Shown piece by piece: positions 1 through 8,027 of a stretch of DNA of 64,000 nucleotides (position 1 is its first letter; every line of letters begins with the position of its first letter). This DNA is from Proruminimicrobium sp964487915 (GTDB lineage: Bacteria > Elusimicrobiota > Endomicrobiia > Endomicrobiales > Endomicrobiaceae), in the NCBI GenBank assembly GCA_964487915.1, contig CAZASN010000001.1:310001-374000 (forward strand). The letters are read 5' to 3'. The notes under the pieces are model-generated. The model had not been told where the DNA came from. It was given only the letters and a program-made list of their open reading frames with translations, and did no database searches. Made by a program: the position numbers and the translations under genes.

Positions 1-459
1 CAATGCCTGACTGTTATGTTTTTTTGCGACTTTCAAAAGAGCCCGTGATCTTGAAAAATCAACAATAATTGAAAAAATAATAACAGCATAACTCCAAAAT
101 GTAACCTTAAGATGCACGTTTCCTGTTATTAATCTGTTGATTGCTTCATAAATAATCCATGCGCATGTTATAACAAGAAGAATAGTTTCAATAAGCGCCG
201 ATAAACTTTCTACCTTGCCGTGTCCGTAGTGATGAGATTTATCTGCAGGTTGGTCTGCAATGTGAACTGCAAAATATGTGACTATAGCTGCAACAAGGTC
301 CAGTGCAGAATGTAAAGCTTCTGAAATTATACCGAGACTGCCCGTAAGTATACCTACTACAATTTTGGCGCCTGTAATAAAAACGGCGGCAATAACCGAA
401 GATATCGCCACGTTCTTTTTTTCAACACTGCATAAGGCATCAACTTGTTTTGAATTCAT
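1..459 (-). CDS. Cation diffusion facilitator family transporter (3' end outside window)
   Basis: The 153 visible N-terminal residues begin MNSKQVDALC and contain hydrophobic helices plus the CDF signatures HSALDL (the HxxxD metal site in transmembrane segment 2) and DKSHHYGHGKVES just after it. CDF proteins exchange Zn2+, Fe2+, Co2+ or Mn2+ for protons across the inner membrane; the metal cannot be told from this fragment. The start has no clear Shine-Dalgarno, but a TGCTATAAT extended -10 lies 12 nt upstream. The reading frame is open to the window edge, so the rest of the transporter and its cytoplasmic domain are not seen. Confidence 0.9.
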   Translation of the reverse strand, partial: MNSKQVDALCSVEKKNVAISSVIAAVFITGAKIVVGILTGSLGIISEALHSALDLVAAIVTYFAVHIADQPADKSHHYGHGKVESLSALIETILLVITCAWIIYEAINRLITGNVHLKVTFWSYAVIIFSIIVDFSRSRALLKVAKKHNSQAL

Positions 460-471
460 ATATTTCGTCTG

Positions 472-480
472 ATTATAGCA
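472..480 (-). promoter_or_regulatory. Extended -10 element of the CDF gene
   Basis: On the minus strand this reads TGCTATAAT, a perfect TATAAT with a TGn extension, ending 12 nt before the ATG at 459. No good -35 is visible. The expected transcript would carry only a few leader nucleotides. Confidence 0.5.
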
Positions 481-606
481 TATTATTTTTAAAAGATTTA
501 TTATTCATCTATTGTGTCAGAAAAATAAAAAACATTATATGCTTTCAGTAAAAAAATATTTTTTTACAAGACAATAATATTATTGATATTATAATTTTTC
601 AAATTT

Positions 607-1395
607 TTAGAACTTTAACAGATTATCCTTTAATACGGTTTTTATATCATATAGCGGTTTTAGTGGAACTTCATTCAATTCATCATTTGGGTCACTGTAA
701 TCAAAGGGGTTATCTAAATCTTTAATGAGCCAAATCATATAAATAGACATAAAGGAAATAATCAGCGTAAAAAATATTGATTCCCAAAAGGGTGTAATTT
801 TTAATATTACCAATCCTACAATCAGGCAAAAAACAAGAGCATCTGCTATTATATATGCTGGTTCGCAAAAAATAGTTTCTCTGATAGAATCGGCACGAAG
901 AATTAATTTTCTTATATTATTTTGTTCTTGTTTTAGTCTTGCCAAAAAATTTGGCTGTGTATAAGGCTCTAATGCTATGAAATATTCATTCATATCACTT
1001 ATTTTTGTCATTATTATTTCCATTTTTTCCTTTTTATAAAACCAATTAATAATGTCATTTGATAAAACGGATATATATTTCATAAAATCTATTGACTGAG
1101 AACATTTTTTGACTTTATAAATACAGATAATCTCATCGCTGATTGTGGCTAAAGACGAAGAAATATCGCCGGGGATAGATTCGCTTGTTTTATAATCTGC
1201 CAATACTCCTGAAATTAAAAAACCTAACAAAAAAATAGTTGAGGCAACAATACTTGCAAAAAGTGGATTCATTGATAAAACTTCCAAATTGAAAAAATGT
1301 AAAATAATTTTTGTAATAATAATAACCGCTAAGATAGGTAATATTTTTATACCTATTATGCATCTGTTTTTTAAATGATTAGCATGAAAATCCAT
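607..1395 (-). CDS. Integral membrane protein, unknown function (bestrophin-like layout)
   Basis: This 262-aa protein has two hydrophobic segments near the N-terminus (about residues 14-36 and 44-66), a long soluble helical middle (about 70-175), and two more hydrophobic segments (about 180-220) before an acidic tail. A 2+2 helix layout around a soluble core resembles bestrophin/DUF4239-type proteins, but no diagnostic motif is seen, so this is only a resemblance. The start is well supported by GGAGGAAGA directly before ATG. A 14-bp perfect palindrome lies 18 nt upstream. It is a single-gene unit, and its function is not recognised. Confidence 0.75.
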   Translation of the reverse strand: MDFHANHLKNRCIIGIKILPILAVIIITKIILHFFNLEVLSMNPLFASIVASTIFLLGFLISGVLADYKTSESIPGDISSSLATISDEIICIYKVKKCSQSIDFMKYISVLSNDIINWFYKKEKMEIIMTKISDMNEYFIALEPYTQPNFLARLKQEQNNIRKLILRADSIRETIFCEPAYIIADALVFCLIVGLVILKITPFWESIFFTLIISFMSIYMIWLIKDLDNPFDYSDPNDELNEVPLKPLYDIKTVLKDNLLKF

Positions 1396-1413
1396 TCTTC
1401 CTCCTGTTTTATA

Positions 1414-1427
1414 GGTTCTATAGAACC
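1414..1427. promoter_or_regulatory. Perfect 14-bp palindrome in the 5' leader of the membrane-protein gene
   Basis: GGTTCTATAGAACC is its own reverse complement and sits 18 nt upstream of the ATG at 1395, just before the Shine-Dalgarno. It could be an operator for a dimeric repressor or a small mRNA hairpin; nothing identifies the binder. Confidence 0.35.
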
Positions 1428-1641
1428 CCTAATGTGAGTAATTATTTTTATATATGACTAAAAAATAATTGAGAAGAATAAAAATAATATACATATTACA
1501 AATACTAAGTATTTACAATGACGCATATTACTTAGCAAATTTCATGTTGTTTTGATTTACTATAAGTAGTACTTGAAATTCTTTTTATGCAGAAGAGTAT
1601 GCTTCTTAACGGCACAATCATAATATAATAAAAAAAAGCTG

Positions 1642-1881
1642 TCAAGATGTTTTTCGCGAATTTTTAAGTGTGATTTTATTTCCGCACCCTTTGCCGAATT
1701 TATCGCTGTGCAAGAGACCGTCCGTAGCCCAGTTTTCTCTTTCAAATTCTTCAAATAAAATCGTTACCCATTCGCTTTTTACGTCAAGAATTTTTACAGC
1801 CGAATCCGTAACTGCTTTTACAAATTCGCGTTTTGTTTTAAGATTTCTTCCTTTTGCCATTTTTACGGTAATAATCGGCAT
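1642..1881 (-). CDS. 4-oxalocrotonate tautomerase family protein
   Basis: This 79-aa protein begins MPIITVKMAKGRNLKTKREF, so removal of Met exposes the catalytic N-terminal proline of the tautomerase superfamily. A basic residue near position 12 and the helix-strand pattern (VTDSAVKILDVKSEWVTILF) fit the 4-OT fold. Family members catalyse keto-enol tautomerisation of 2-oxo acids; small 4-OT paralogues outside degradation operons often have unknown substrates, and that applies here. GGAGAT precedes the start. It is the last gene of a three-gene unit, 14 bp after the CDGSH gene. Confidence 0.85.
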   Translation of the reverse strand: MPIITVKMAKGRNLKTKREFVKAVTDSAVKILDVKSEWVTILFEEFERENWATDGLLHSDKFGKGCGNKITLKNSRKTS

Positions 1882-1895
1882 TTCATATCTCCGTT

Positions 1896-2594
1896 TTATT
1901 TTTTTACAGATTTATCGCCGTCGTCAAAATTTACCGTCAGATGCGCGCCGTCGCAGAACGGTTTATTGTTTGAGTTGCCGCAGCGGCATAAAGTCACGCG
2001 GTTTCTTACTTCATATTTTTTTCCCGATTCCGATTCAATTTCAATGCCGCCTTTTACCCATAACGGTCCGCTGCATTCAGCCTGAGGATCTTCCGTAACG
2101 GTAATTGACGGCTCGTATTTGTTTTCAATAGGGTGTCCGGTTTTTTTGTCGTATATTACAAGTCTGCCGGCCGGACAGCTGCATGCCTGACGGATTGCCT
2201 CTTGTTTTGCTTCAGACTTTTTTGATTTTACAACCAATTTCCATGTTCCTGTTTTAGGATGGCAGAAACGGGCGACAGAGCATAAGTCTACCGCATCTTT
2301 CAGGATTATATCGTGCCCTTCAAAAGTTCTTGCCTGTTCAAGAAACGGTATTGCGCTTGCCGTTTCGGTTCCTTCAAAACCTGTTTTTACATGCGTTCCG
2401 TCGCAAAAAGGCATATTTTTTGAATTGCCGCATCTGCATAAAGCATAAGTTTCTTTGTTTGGATATTTTTCGGTTTCCGTCCATTTTTCAGGTTCGTCTT
2501 CTTTTCCTGTTTCGGCAATTTCTTTGTTAAGAGGAACATTGCCCGATACTATGTACGGCCCGTCTTTTGAGACGATGATTTTCGGCTTGTTCAT
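1896..2594 (-). CDS. Double CDGSH-type iron-sulfur protein with a central Fe-S domain
   Basis: The 232-aa protein has two CDGSH motifs of the form CxCx8CDGxH: C53, C55, C64, H68 and C203, C205, C214, H218. Each should bind a 2Fe-2S cluster with three Cys and one His. Between them (about 100-150) lies DLCSVARFCHPKTG plus ACSCPAG, matching the divergent 4Fe-4S mono-cluster domain (DUF1271/Fer4_19 type) commonly fused to CDGSH domains. No signal peptide is seen, so a cytoplasmic redox or cluster-carrier role is likely; the physiological partner is unknown. GGAG precedes the ATG. It lies 27 bp after the small membrane protein and 14 bp before the tautomerase. Confidence 0.9.
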   Translation of the reverse strand: MNKPKIIVSKDGPYIVSGNVPLNKEIAETGKEDEPEKWTETEKYPNKETYALCRCGNSKNMPFCDGTHVKTGFEGTETASAIPFLEQARTFEGHDIILKDAVDLCSVARFCHPKTGTWKLVVKSKKSEAKQEAIRQACSCPAGRLVIYDKKTGHPIENKYEPSITVTEDPQAECSGPLWVKGGIEIESESGKKYEVRNRVTLCRCGNSNNKPFCDGAHLTVNFDDGDKSVKK

Positions 2595-2621
2595 GTTTGG
2601 CTCCGCGTTTAATAATTTTTA

Positions 2622-2879
2622 TTAACGAGACGCAAATTTTTCTGAAAACAATATAAATGTTAATGCTATTAATACAAGAAAATTAATTAATCTTGCGATA
2701 TTATTTGCTTTATCGGTCGGTTTTATGTCTCCTTCAAGTTCAAGCCCGTAAAATCTGAGGGATAATTTGAAATATTTGATTGTAAGATTTACAAATATGG
2801 ACGGTTTTATTATGCCGAGAATAATTATGCAATATAAAATAACAAATAATATCAATACAGGCAAAGGCGTGTTATGCAT
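2622..2879 (-). CDS. Small two-helix membrane protein, unknown function
   Basis: This 85-aa protein has two hydrophobic stretches (about residues 6-30 and 64-80) joined by a basic/acidic linker containing LRFYGLELEGDIKPTDKAN. The family is not recognised. A strong CGGAGG lies 6 nt before the ATG, and the gene opens a three-gene unit with the CDGSH protein and the tautomerase. The unit has its own promoter-like sequence just upstream. Confidence 0.75.
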   Translation of the reverse strand: MHNTPLPVLILFVILYCIIILGIIKPSIFVNLTIKYFKLSLRFYGLELEGDIKPTDKANNIARLINFLVLIALTFILFSEKFASR

Positions 2880-2912
2880 AGAACCTCCGTGTATAATTTG
2901 AGACGTATATTG

Positions 2913-2941
2913 ATTATATGCAATATTTTGAGTTAAGGCAA
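2913..2941 (-). promoter_or_regulatory. Sigma-70-like promoter of the membrane peptide / CDGSH / tautomerase unit
   Basis: On the minus strand TTGCCT (2936-2941) is separated by 17 nt from a perfect TATAAT (2913-2918). This would start transcription about 25 nt before the GGAGG ribosome site of the 85-aa gene. Confidence 0.6.
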
Positions 2942-2948
2942 CAATCCG

Positions 2949-3866
2949 TTATTTTTTAAACCGTTTTATGTTGTCAGCCCATGTCTGCATTAATTTTTTA
3001 TTCTGCTGCAGTCTTGCGTCGCCCCATTTTTGCTGCTCAAACATCGGAAGTTCGTCCCAGTTAACGTTGATATAACTTATAAACGAAATTTTATAATCTT
3101 TAATGTATTTAAAAAGAGCGTTGATCCATGCAAGTTTGTTTTCAACGCTGTATCTGTTAAAAGGAGAACTTTCCGCAATCATTACCGGTTTCTTTTTATT
3201 AAACGCTATATCGCCTGCAATTTTGCGCTCTTTAACGGCCGAAACGTCAAAAAAAGAAATTCCTATCATGTCAACGCAGTCGTCGCCCGGATAATAACTT
3301 ATAGGATTATACGGTTTTTTGCTGTCAGCGTTCCATGCGATAATATGCCATACAAAATGAACGTTTGTGACAGCGTTATTTTTTAAACGGTTTGCTATAT
3401 AACGGTATGCATTGATATATTTTTCAGGATTATAGTCGTTTTCGGTATTATCGCATTCATAGCCTATGCGCAGATAAACGTCTTTGTTTGAATTTTTTAT
3501 CCAGACGCCGAGTTTGTCTATGTTGTCATCAAAAGAGCCGTTTATAACTTCATCAAGCATATCTTTCATATAAAGTCCGATTTGAACAACTTTAATATCG
3601 GGATAGTTTTTAATCATATCGTCGGCATAATTAACGCCGGCGCCGTTATATGAAGGTTCGTCAAGTCCGCTTATTGAATTTATTGAGGTATAAACCATTA
3701 TGCCGTCGGGTTTAATATCGGATTCTTTTAACGATGAGAAGAAATCTGAAATTGACTGGCTGTCCTGCCCTATAACGAAAATAGGTTTTGTTTTAATGAT
3801 ATCTGCTGAAGATAAAGAAAACATAACGGTTAATAAAAATAATGCCAAAAACAATTTTTTAAACAT
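2949..3866 (-). CDS. Secreted glycoside hydrolase, GH26 (beta-mannanase)-like
   Basis: The 305-aa protein starts with a signal peptide (about 1-21, FLALFLLTVMFSLSSA). The rest has TIM-barrel glycosidase features: YLRIGYECD around E137 is the likely acid/base equivalent of the GH26 R-x-x-x-E segment, HIIAW and YYPGDDCVDMIGISFFD follow as in GH26, and E232 in PVMIAESSP is the likely nucleophile. GH26 enzymes cut beta-1,4-mannan or mixed-linkage glucan; the substrate cannot be read here and the similarity is moderate. The gene has no Shine-Dalgarno; a TATAAT ends only 6 nt before ATG, suggesting a leaderless transcript. Confidence 0.65.
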   Translation of the reverse strand: MFKKLFLALFLLTVMFSLSSADIIKTKPIFVIGQDSQSISDFFSSLKESDIKPDGIMVYTSINSISGLDEPSYNGAGVNYADDMIKNYPDIKVVQIGLYMKDMLDEVINGSFDDNIDKLGVWIKNSNKDVYLRIGYECDNTENDYNPEKYINAYRYIANRLKNNAVTNVHFVWHIIAWNADSKKPYNPISYYPGDDCVDMIGISFFDVSAVKERKIAGDIAFNKKKPVMIAESSPFNRYSVENKLAWINALFKYIKDYKISFISYINVNWDELPMFEQQKWGDARLQQNKKLMQTWADNIKRFKK

Positions 3867-3872
3867 AACTTA

Positions 3873-3878
3873 ATTATA
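3873..3878 (-). promoter_or_regulatory. -10 box of the GH26-like gene, leaderless configuration
   Basis: A perfect TATAAT on the minus strand is followed by only six nucleotides (TAAGTT) and then ATG, so the usual start point falls at or next to the A of the start codon. No convincing -35 is seen. Confidence 0.45.
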
Positions 3879-3904
3879 TCTAATTATTTTATATAAATTA
3901 ACAG

Positions 3905-4186
3905 CTATTTTCTATTATCTTTCCAGTTCCACCATTTTAATTTTTCACTGTTGCGGCCGCCTTCGGCAAAATACACGGCGCAGCGGAAAACATAAAGCAA
4001 ACATCTGTCCTGAACTTTTCCTGCAAACTTATTTGATTTTTCATAAATTTCTTGAGGATTTTTGCCTTTTAAATCATTAACCGAAAATATTCCTATATCG
4101 GTCAAATCTTCGGCTATTGATTTACCGACTCCGGGAATAATCATTAATTCTTTGATTGTTTTTGAGTTTTTAGTCATAGTTTTCAT
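3905..4186 (-). CDS. Cdd1-family helix-hairpin-helix protein
   Basis: The 93-aa protein contains IPGVGKSIAEDLTDIGIFSVNDLKG, a helix-hairpin-helix motif, followed by NPQEIYEKSNKFAG and DRCLLYVFRCAVYFAE, the pattern of the small Cdd1 ('pathogenicity locus') family. Such HhH modules usually bind DNA backbone non-specifically; no role has been settled for this family as far as I know. The start is uncertain: neither Met1 nor Met4 (position 4177) has a Shine-Dalgarno, and a TATAAT at 4191-4196 lies so close that Met4 could be the start of a near-leaderless message. Divergent from the KAP NTPase. Confidence 0.8.
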   Translation of the reverse strand: MKTMTKNSKTIKELMIIPGVGKSIAEDLTDIGIFSVNDLKGKNPQEIYEKSNKFAGKVQDRCLLYVFRCAVYFAEGGRNSEKLKWWNWKDNRK

Positions 4187-4272
4187 TTAAATTATAACAA
4201 ATTATAAAAACTATAATTTTTTGAAATTAATATTTTGTATAATTATCCAAAATGGTTAGGGACTAAAATAGA

Positions 4273-6648
4273 ATGGAAAATGAAGAAAAAATAAGATTTA
4301 TTAATTATGAACCATCATGCGATGATATGATGAGGTCATGTTCTCATAAAAATATAGCTAATTCAATTATTAGAATAATAACAAAAACTGATAAAGGAAT
4401 GGTAATAGGACTTGATGGAGAATATGGTTCTGGAAAATCTACTATTATTGAGATTATAGCCAAATTTAGCAAATCAGTAGAAGAACAAAAATCAAAAAAT
4501 GCGGACAAAAAAGATATTTTCATTTTTAAGTTTGATGCTTGGGAACATGAAAATGATGCATTAAGAAGAATTTTTCTTGAAGGATTAATTAAAGAGGTTA
4601 TGAAAGAGATTGAAAAAGAGAAAGAATCCAAGAAAGAATGTGTTGATAAATACAATCAAAAATTAGACGAGTTAATAAATCTTAAACAAGAAGTTTCAAA
4701 TAGACTAAAAAATACAACTTTGAAAAAAAACATAACAACAAAATTATACACAAAAATAATTGCATTATCTGTTTTGTTAGTGCCACTTGGAGTTGCTTTG
4801 AATTCTCAAATAAAATTAATGTCTTCTGGGAAATTTGAAACTGGATATATGATAGTCATTGGTTTGCTTATTTTGCCAGTAATGGCAATATTACTATTCC
4901 CATTGTATAATCTTATTGAAAAATATATGAATCCATCGGACAAGAGCAAAGATATTAAAAAGGATTATGCTTTTTGTTCTGAAGAGATAATTGAGAGAAA
5001 TCAAATTCATTCAAATATAGATAATACTTCTATAGAGTTTAATGATTATTTTAATCAAATAGTTAGATATATAAATGAAAATAATAAACATAAAAAAATA
5101 GTTGTAGTCATAGATAATTTAGATAGAATTGATGAAAATATTGTCTTAAAAATATGGCAAACCATACAAATATTTGTTCAAAATAAAAATAATAATATTT
5201 ATACATTAATTCCTTTCGATTATAATAAAATGCGAAAGGTATGGAAAGATGAAGTATCATATTTTTTTGATAAATGTTTTCAGTTAATAATTGATGTCCC
5301 AAAGCCTATTTATTCTGATATTTCAGTATATTTTAAGGACAAAGCTAATGAGATTTTTGAAGATAAAGCAATTTGTAATACTGCTGAAATGTTAATTAGG
5401 AAATTTAATAAAAGCAATGATAATATTTTTACACCCCGAAAAATAAATAATTATCTAAATCAAATTAAAATGTTGCTAATTAGATTTGCAGGATATGATA
5501 TAGATTTAAAAGTAATTATATTTTATGCGTATAAGAGGACACTAGAAAATAAGTCTGCAAAGGAATTAAGAAGTGCGTTAATAGATGGAAATTTAGTTAT
5601 GGTAGGTGAAAAGTATTTATTTGATAGTCTTAAAGAATATGAATCTGATTTTGCAGCTATAATTTTTGGGATTAATAAGATAACGGCTCAACAACTATTA
5701 TTGATAGAACAAATACGGAATACCCTTTATGAAGAAAAAGAGAAATTAAGTTTAATCGATATCTATAAAAAGAATACAGGTGTTTTTAGTAAATATTTAC
5801 ATGATGTTATTAGAAAAGATTCTGGAAATATATCGCTTATTTTAAAAGGTTCTGTCGTAATAAAAAGAACAATAGATGAAGGTCCGGATGAGTTAAAAGA
5901 TATTTTGAAAAGTGAAGATTGTATAAAGCAATTTAAGAATGTTTTTTCAGATAATTTAAGCTTGCCATGGCCGCCTGATACTAAACAAGGACAAGAAATA
6001 GAACAATATGTAAACTTTATTGAGTTGATATTACAGGATAAAGAGGCTATTGAAAAATTTCATAAATTATACCTCAAAGCTATAACAAATTATTTAAATC
6101 AAAATAAAAGAAATGAGGTTATGAAATCACAAGCATTAGTAGAATTTATAAAAAAAATAATGCCGAAATATATGTCATATAATAAAATAAAAATTGAAAA
6201 AGTAGAATCTTTAAATGAAAGTTGGTTCAAAGCAATATTAATGGATGAGAGTAATTTGGAAGTTTTTAAATATATTTTGCCAGAATTTGATGATGATGAG
6301 ATATTAGGATCGTTTCAGAACAATATAGCTAATTCAACGTATGTATTAAATATAATCAATTATTTAGTTCAAAAAAACCTTAACAATTATGGAGAGATAA
6401 TTTATGTAGTAGTAGGTTTGTATTTTAAATATGCGTCATTAAGAAAGTTGCAAGAAACAGAGGATAACTTCAAAAAATCATTAAATAAATTAAGTGAAAC
6501 TAAAAACTTTGAAATAAATATTAGTAATACTATTGAGCAACTTTACAATGAAAATATTGATTACACTAGTATACCATTAATTAATGATGTAAGAAATAAA
6601 CTTATCAAAAAATATTCTTTAAATATTGAACCTAAATCATCAATTTAA
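4273..6648 (+). CDS. KAP-family P-loop NTPase with two membrane helices
   Basis: This 791-aa protein has Walker A GLDGEYGSGKST (46-57) and a Walker B strand IVVVIDNLDRID (D281), the LDR triplet being typical of the STAND-related KAP family. Two hydrophobic helices (about 160-178 and 191-215) are inserted between Walker A and B, the hallmark of KAP NTPases, anchoring the ATPase at the inner membrane. The remaining 450 residues are helical and of unknown fold. Bacterial KAP proteins are patchily distributed and some, such as plasmid PifA, exclude phages; a defence role here is inference. The gene stands alone between a divergent and a convergent neighbour and is visibly richer in A/T and AT-ending codons than flanking genes, a sign of transfer. 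Confidence 0.85.
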   Translation: MENEEKIRFINYEPSCDDMMRSCSHKNIANSIIRIITKTDKGMVIGLDGEYGSGKSTIIEIIAKFSKSVEEQKSKNADKKDIFIFKFDAWEHENDALRRIFLEGLIKEVMKEIEKEKESKKECVDKYNQKLDELINLKQEVSNRLKNTTLKKNITTKLYTKIIALSVLLVPLGVALNSQIKLMSSGKFETGYMIVIGLLILPVMAILLFPLYNLIEKYMNPSDKSKDIKKDYAFCSEEIIERNQIHSNIDNTSIEFNDYFNQIVRYINENNKHKKIVVVIDNLDRIDENIVLKIWQTIQIFVQNKNNNIYTLIPFDYNKMRKVWKDEVSYFFDKCFQLIIDVPKPIYSDISVYFKDKANEIFEDKAICNTAEMLIRKFNKSNDNIFTPRKINNYLNQIKMLLIRFAGYDIDLKVIIFYAYKRTLENKSAKELRSALIDGNLVMVGEKYLFDSLKEYESDFAAIIFGINKITAQQLLLIEQIRNTLYEEKEKLSLIDIYKKNTGVFSKYLHDVIRKDSGNISLILKGSVVIKRTIDEGPDELKDILKSEDCIKQFKNVFSDNLSLPWPPDTKQGQEIEQYVNFIELILQDKEAIEKFHKLYLKAITNYLNQNKRNEVMKSQALVEFIKKIMPKYMSYNKIKIEKVESLNESWFKAILMDESNLEVFKYILPEFDDDEILGSFQNNIANSTYVLNIINYLVQKNLNNYGEIIYVVVGLYFKYASLRKLQETEDNFKKSLNKLSETKNFEINISNTIEQLYNENIDYTSIPLINDVRNKLIKKYSLNIEPKSSI

Positions 6649-6653
6649 AATCA

Positions 6654-6690
6654 CACCCTGTTCAAAAAATCAAACAGGGTGCAATTTATT
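6654..6690. terminator. Bidirectional terminator between the KAP gene and rsgA
   Basis: CACCCTGTT (6654-6662) and AACAGGGTG (6673-6681) form a perfect 9-bp stem with a 10-nt loop between two convergent genes. AT-rich sequence follows on both sides, though there is no long T run on either strand. Confidence 0.65.
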
Positions 6691-6696
6691 TGCGAA

Positions 6697-7785
6697 TTAG
6701 TATTCTTTAAGTTTCTTTAACTGCTTTACTGATTTTGTAATCGTTTTCCAGCGTGCTTTTTCAACGGCGTTCGGTTTCATCGTCTGACGTGCCGCTAAAT
6801 AAGCGTATTCTTTTTTTAACTTCAGAAAACTTTTATAACGGTCTTCGTCAAGATTTCCGTTTTTTAATGCTTCAAGCACGGCGCATCCCGGTTCGTTTAT
6901 ATGCGTACAGTCTCTGAAACGGCAGTTTACTGATAAGTCGTTAATATCGTCAAAAACTTTATTGACGCCTTTATCATCGCCCCAAACCTGCAGTTCTCTC
7001 ATGCCGGGCGTATCAACAACCATCCCGCCTTCGGGAAGAAGTATCAATTCACGGAAAGTAGTAGTATGCCGTCCTCTGCTTCCCAAGTCGCTCACTTCTC
7101 CGGTTTTTAAATAATCTGTTTTAAGAAATGAATTTATGATAGTGGATTTTCCTACGCCTGATGAACCTAAAAACGCTATAGTCTCGCCAAATTTAATGTA
7201 TTTTTTCAATTGTTCAACGTCGGTTTGACTATAAGCGCTTATAGCGTAAACATCGTAACCTTTTGCTATTGATTCAACTTCCGCTTTACGAGTATCAGCT
7301 TCCAAACATAAATCCGCTTTGTTTAAAATAATAACCGGCAAAGAGCCGCTGTCTGCGACTATTGAAAGATAGCGTTCAATTCGCCTGATATTAAAATTAG
7401 AATCAAGCCCTGTTATTATAAAAACCGTATCAATGTTTGCGGCGATTGCCTGTTCTTCGGTAACTTCGCCTGCTGTTTTTCTGCTGAATATTGTTTTCCT
7501 CGGTAAAACCGCGTGAAGCATTGCTTTTCGTTCGTTAGGAACAACGGAAGTTGCGACCCAGTCGCCTACTGTGGGGAATTTGTCGCTTGTTTCGTTTTCA
7601 AATCTGAATTTACCCGTTATCTCGCATAAAAATTCTCCGTGCTCGCTGAGGGCTACGTACTTGCCTCTGTTTTCTCTTATGATCCTCATTGCCGCGTAAT
7701 TTTTATTTTTGTACTGCTCAAAATGCTCTTCAAAAAACGAATTCCATCCCAAATCGTTTTTGCTTATTTGCTGCTCTATATTCAT
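6697..7785 (-). CDS. rsgA: Ribosome small-subunit-dependent GTPase RsgA
   Basis: This 362-aa circularly permuted GTPase assists 30S subunit maturation. Visible motifs, in the permuted order, are NKAD (G4, 155-158), GSSGVGKST (G1, 207-215), the switch segment with HTTTF, DTPG (G3, 258-261) and a C-terminal zinc site C288-x4-C293-x-H295-x5-C301. The N-terminal region (about 30-105) is the OB-fold. Length matches the family. The start is 10 bp after a 28-codon ORF with a strong ribosome site and has a weaker AAAGGAT of its own. A hairpin lies downstream. Confidence 0.95.
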   Translation of the reverse strand: MNIEQQISKNDLGWNSFFEEHFEQYKNKNYAAMRIIRENRGKYVALSEHGEFLCEITGKFRFENETSDKFPTVGDWVATSVVPNERKAMLHAVLPRKTIFSRKTAGEVTEEQAIAANIDTVFIITGLDSNFNIRRIERYLSIVADSGSLPVIILNKADLCLEADTRKAEVESIAKGYDVYAISAYSQTDVEQLKKYIKFGETIAFLGSSGVGKSTIINSFLKTDYLKTGEVSDLGSRGRHTTTFRELILLPEGGMVVDTPGMRELQVWGDDKGVNKVFDDINDLSVNCRFRDCTHINEPGCAVLEALKNGNLDEDRYKSFLKLKKEYAYLAARQTMKPNAVEKARWKTITKSVKQLKKLKEY

Positions 7786-7795
7786 GATTTATCCT

Positions 7796-7882
7796 TTAAG
7801 TTTTTAACTTATGTGTTTTTAAATACGCCCCGTTTCTTTTTACATCTCCCATACTCATAAATCTATCAATATAAACAATCAT
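7796..7882 (-). CDS. Possible 28-aa leader peptide or small protein upstream of rsgA
   Basis: An ORF reading MIVYIDRFMSMGDVKRNGAY and then LKTHKLKT starts after a near-perfect Shine-Dalgarno (AAAGGAGAATTGG, then ATG) and stops 10 bp before the rsgA ATG. It has no recognised homology. The ribosome site is stronger than that of rsgA, which suggests translational coupling or a short regulatory leader. It could also be the remnant of an older rsgA start region or a chance ORF. Confidence 0.4.
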   Translation of the reverse strand: MIVYIDRFMSMGDVKRNGAYLKTHKLKT

Positions 7883-8027
7883 CCAATTCTCCTTTAAGAA
7901 AAAATTTTAACACACAAACATCACCCAAAATCTACAAAATATTTTGCTTTTAAACAAGAGAAATATAAGATTATGATTTATAGATTGGAAGGATAGAATA
8001 AATAAATATGATGATACTAATAAATTT

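Noticed and set aside
278..472. Open frame on the plus strand
   Set aside because: It is antisense to the CDF transporter, whose minus-strand frame has clear family motifs.
1560..1754. 64-codon frame overlapping the tautomerase
   Set aside because: It is out of frame with the clearly conserved tautomerase and lacks a ribosome site.
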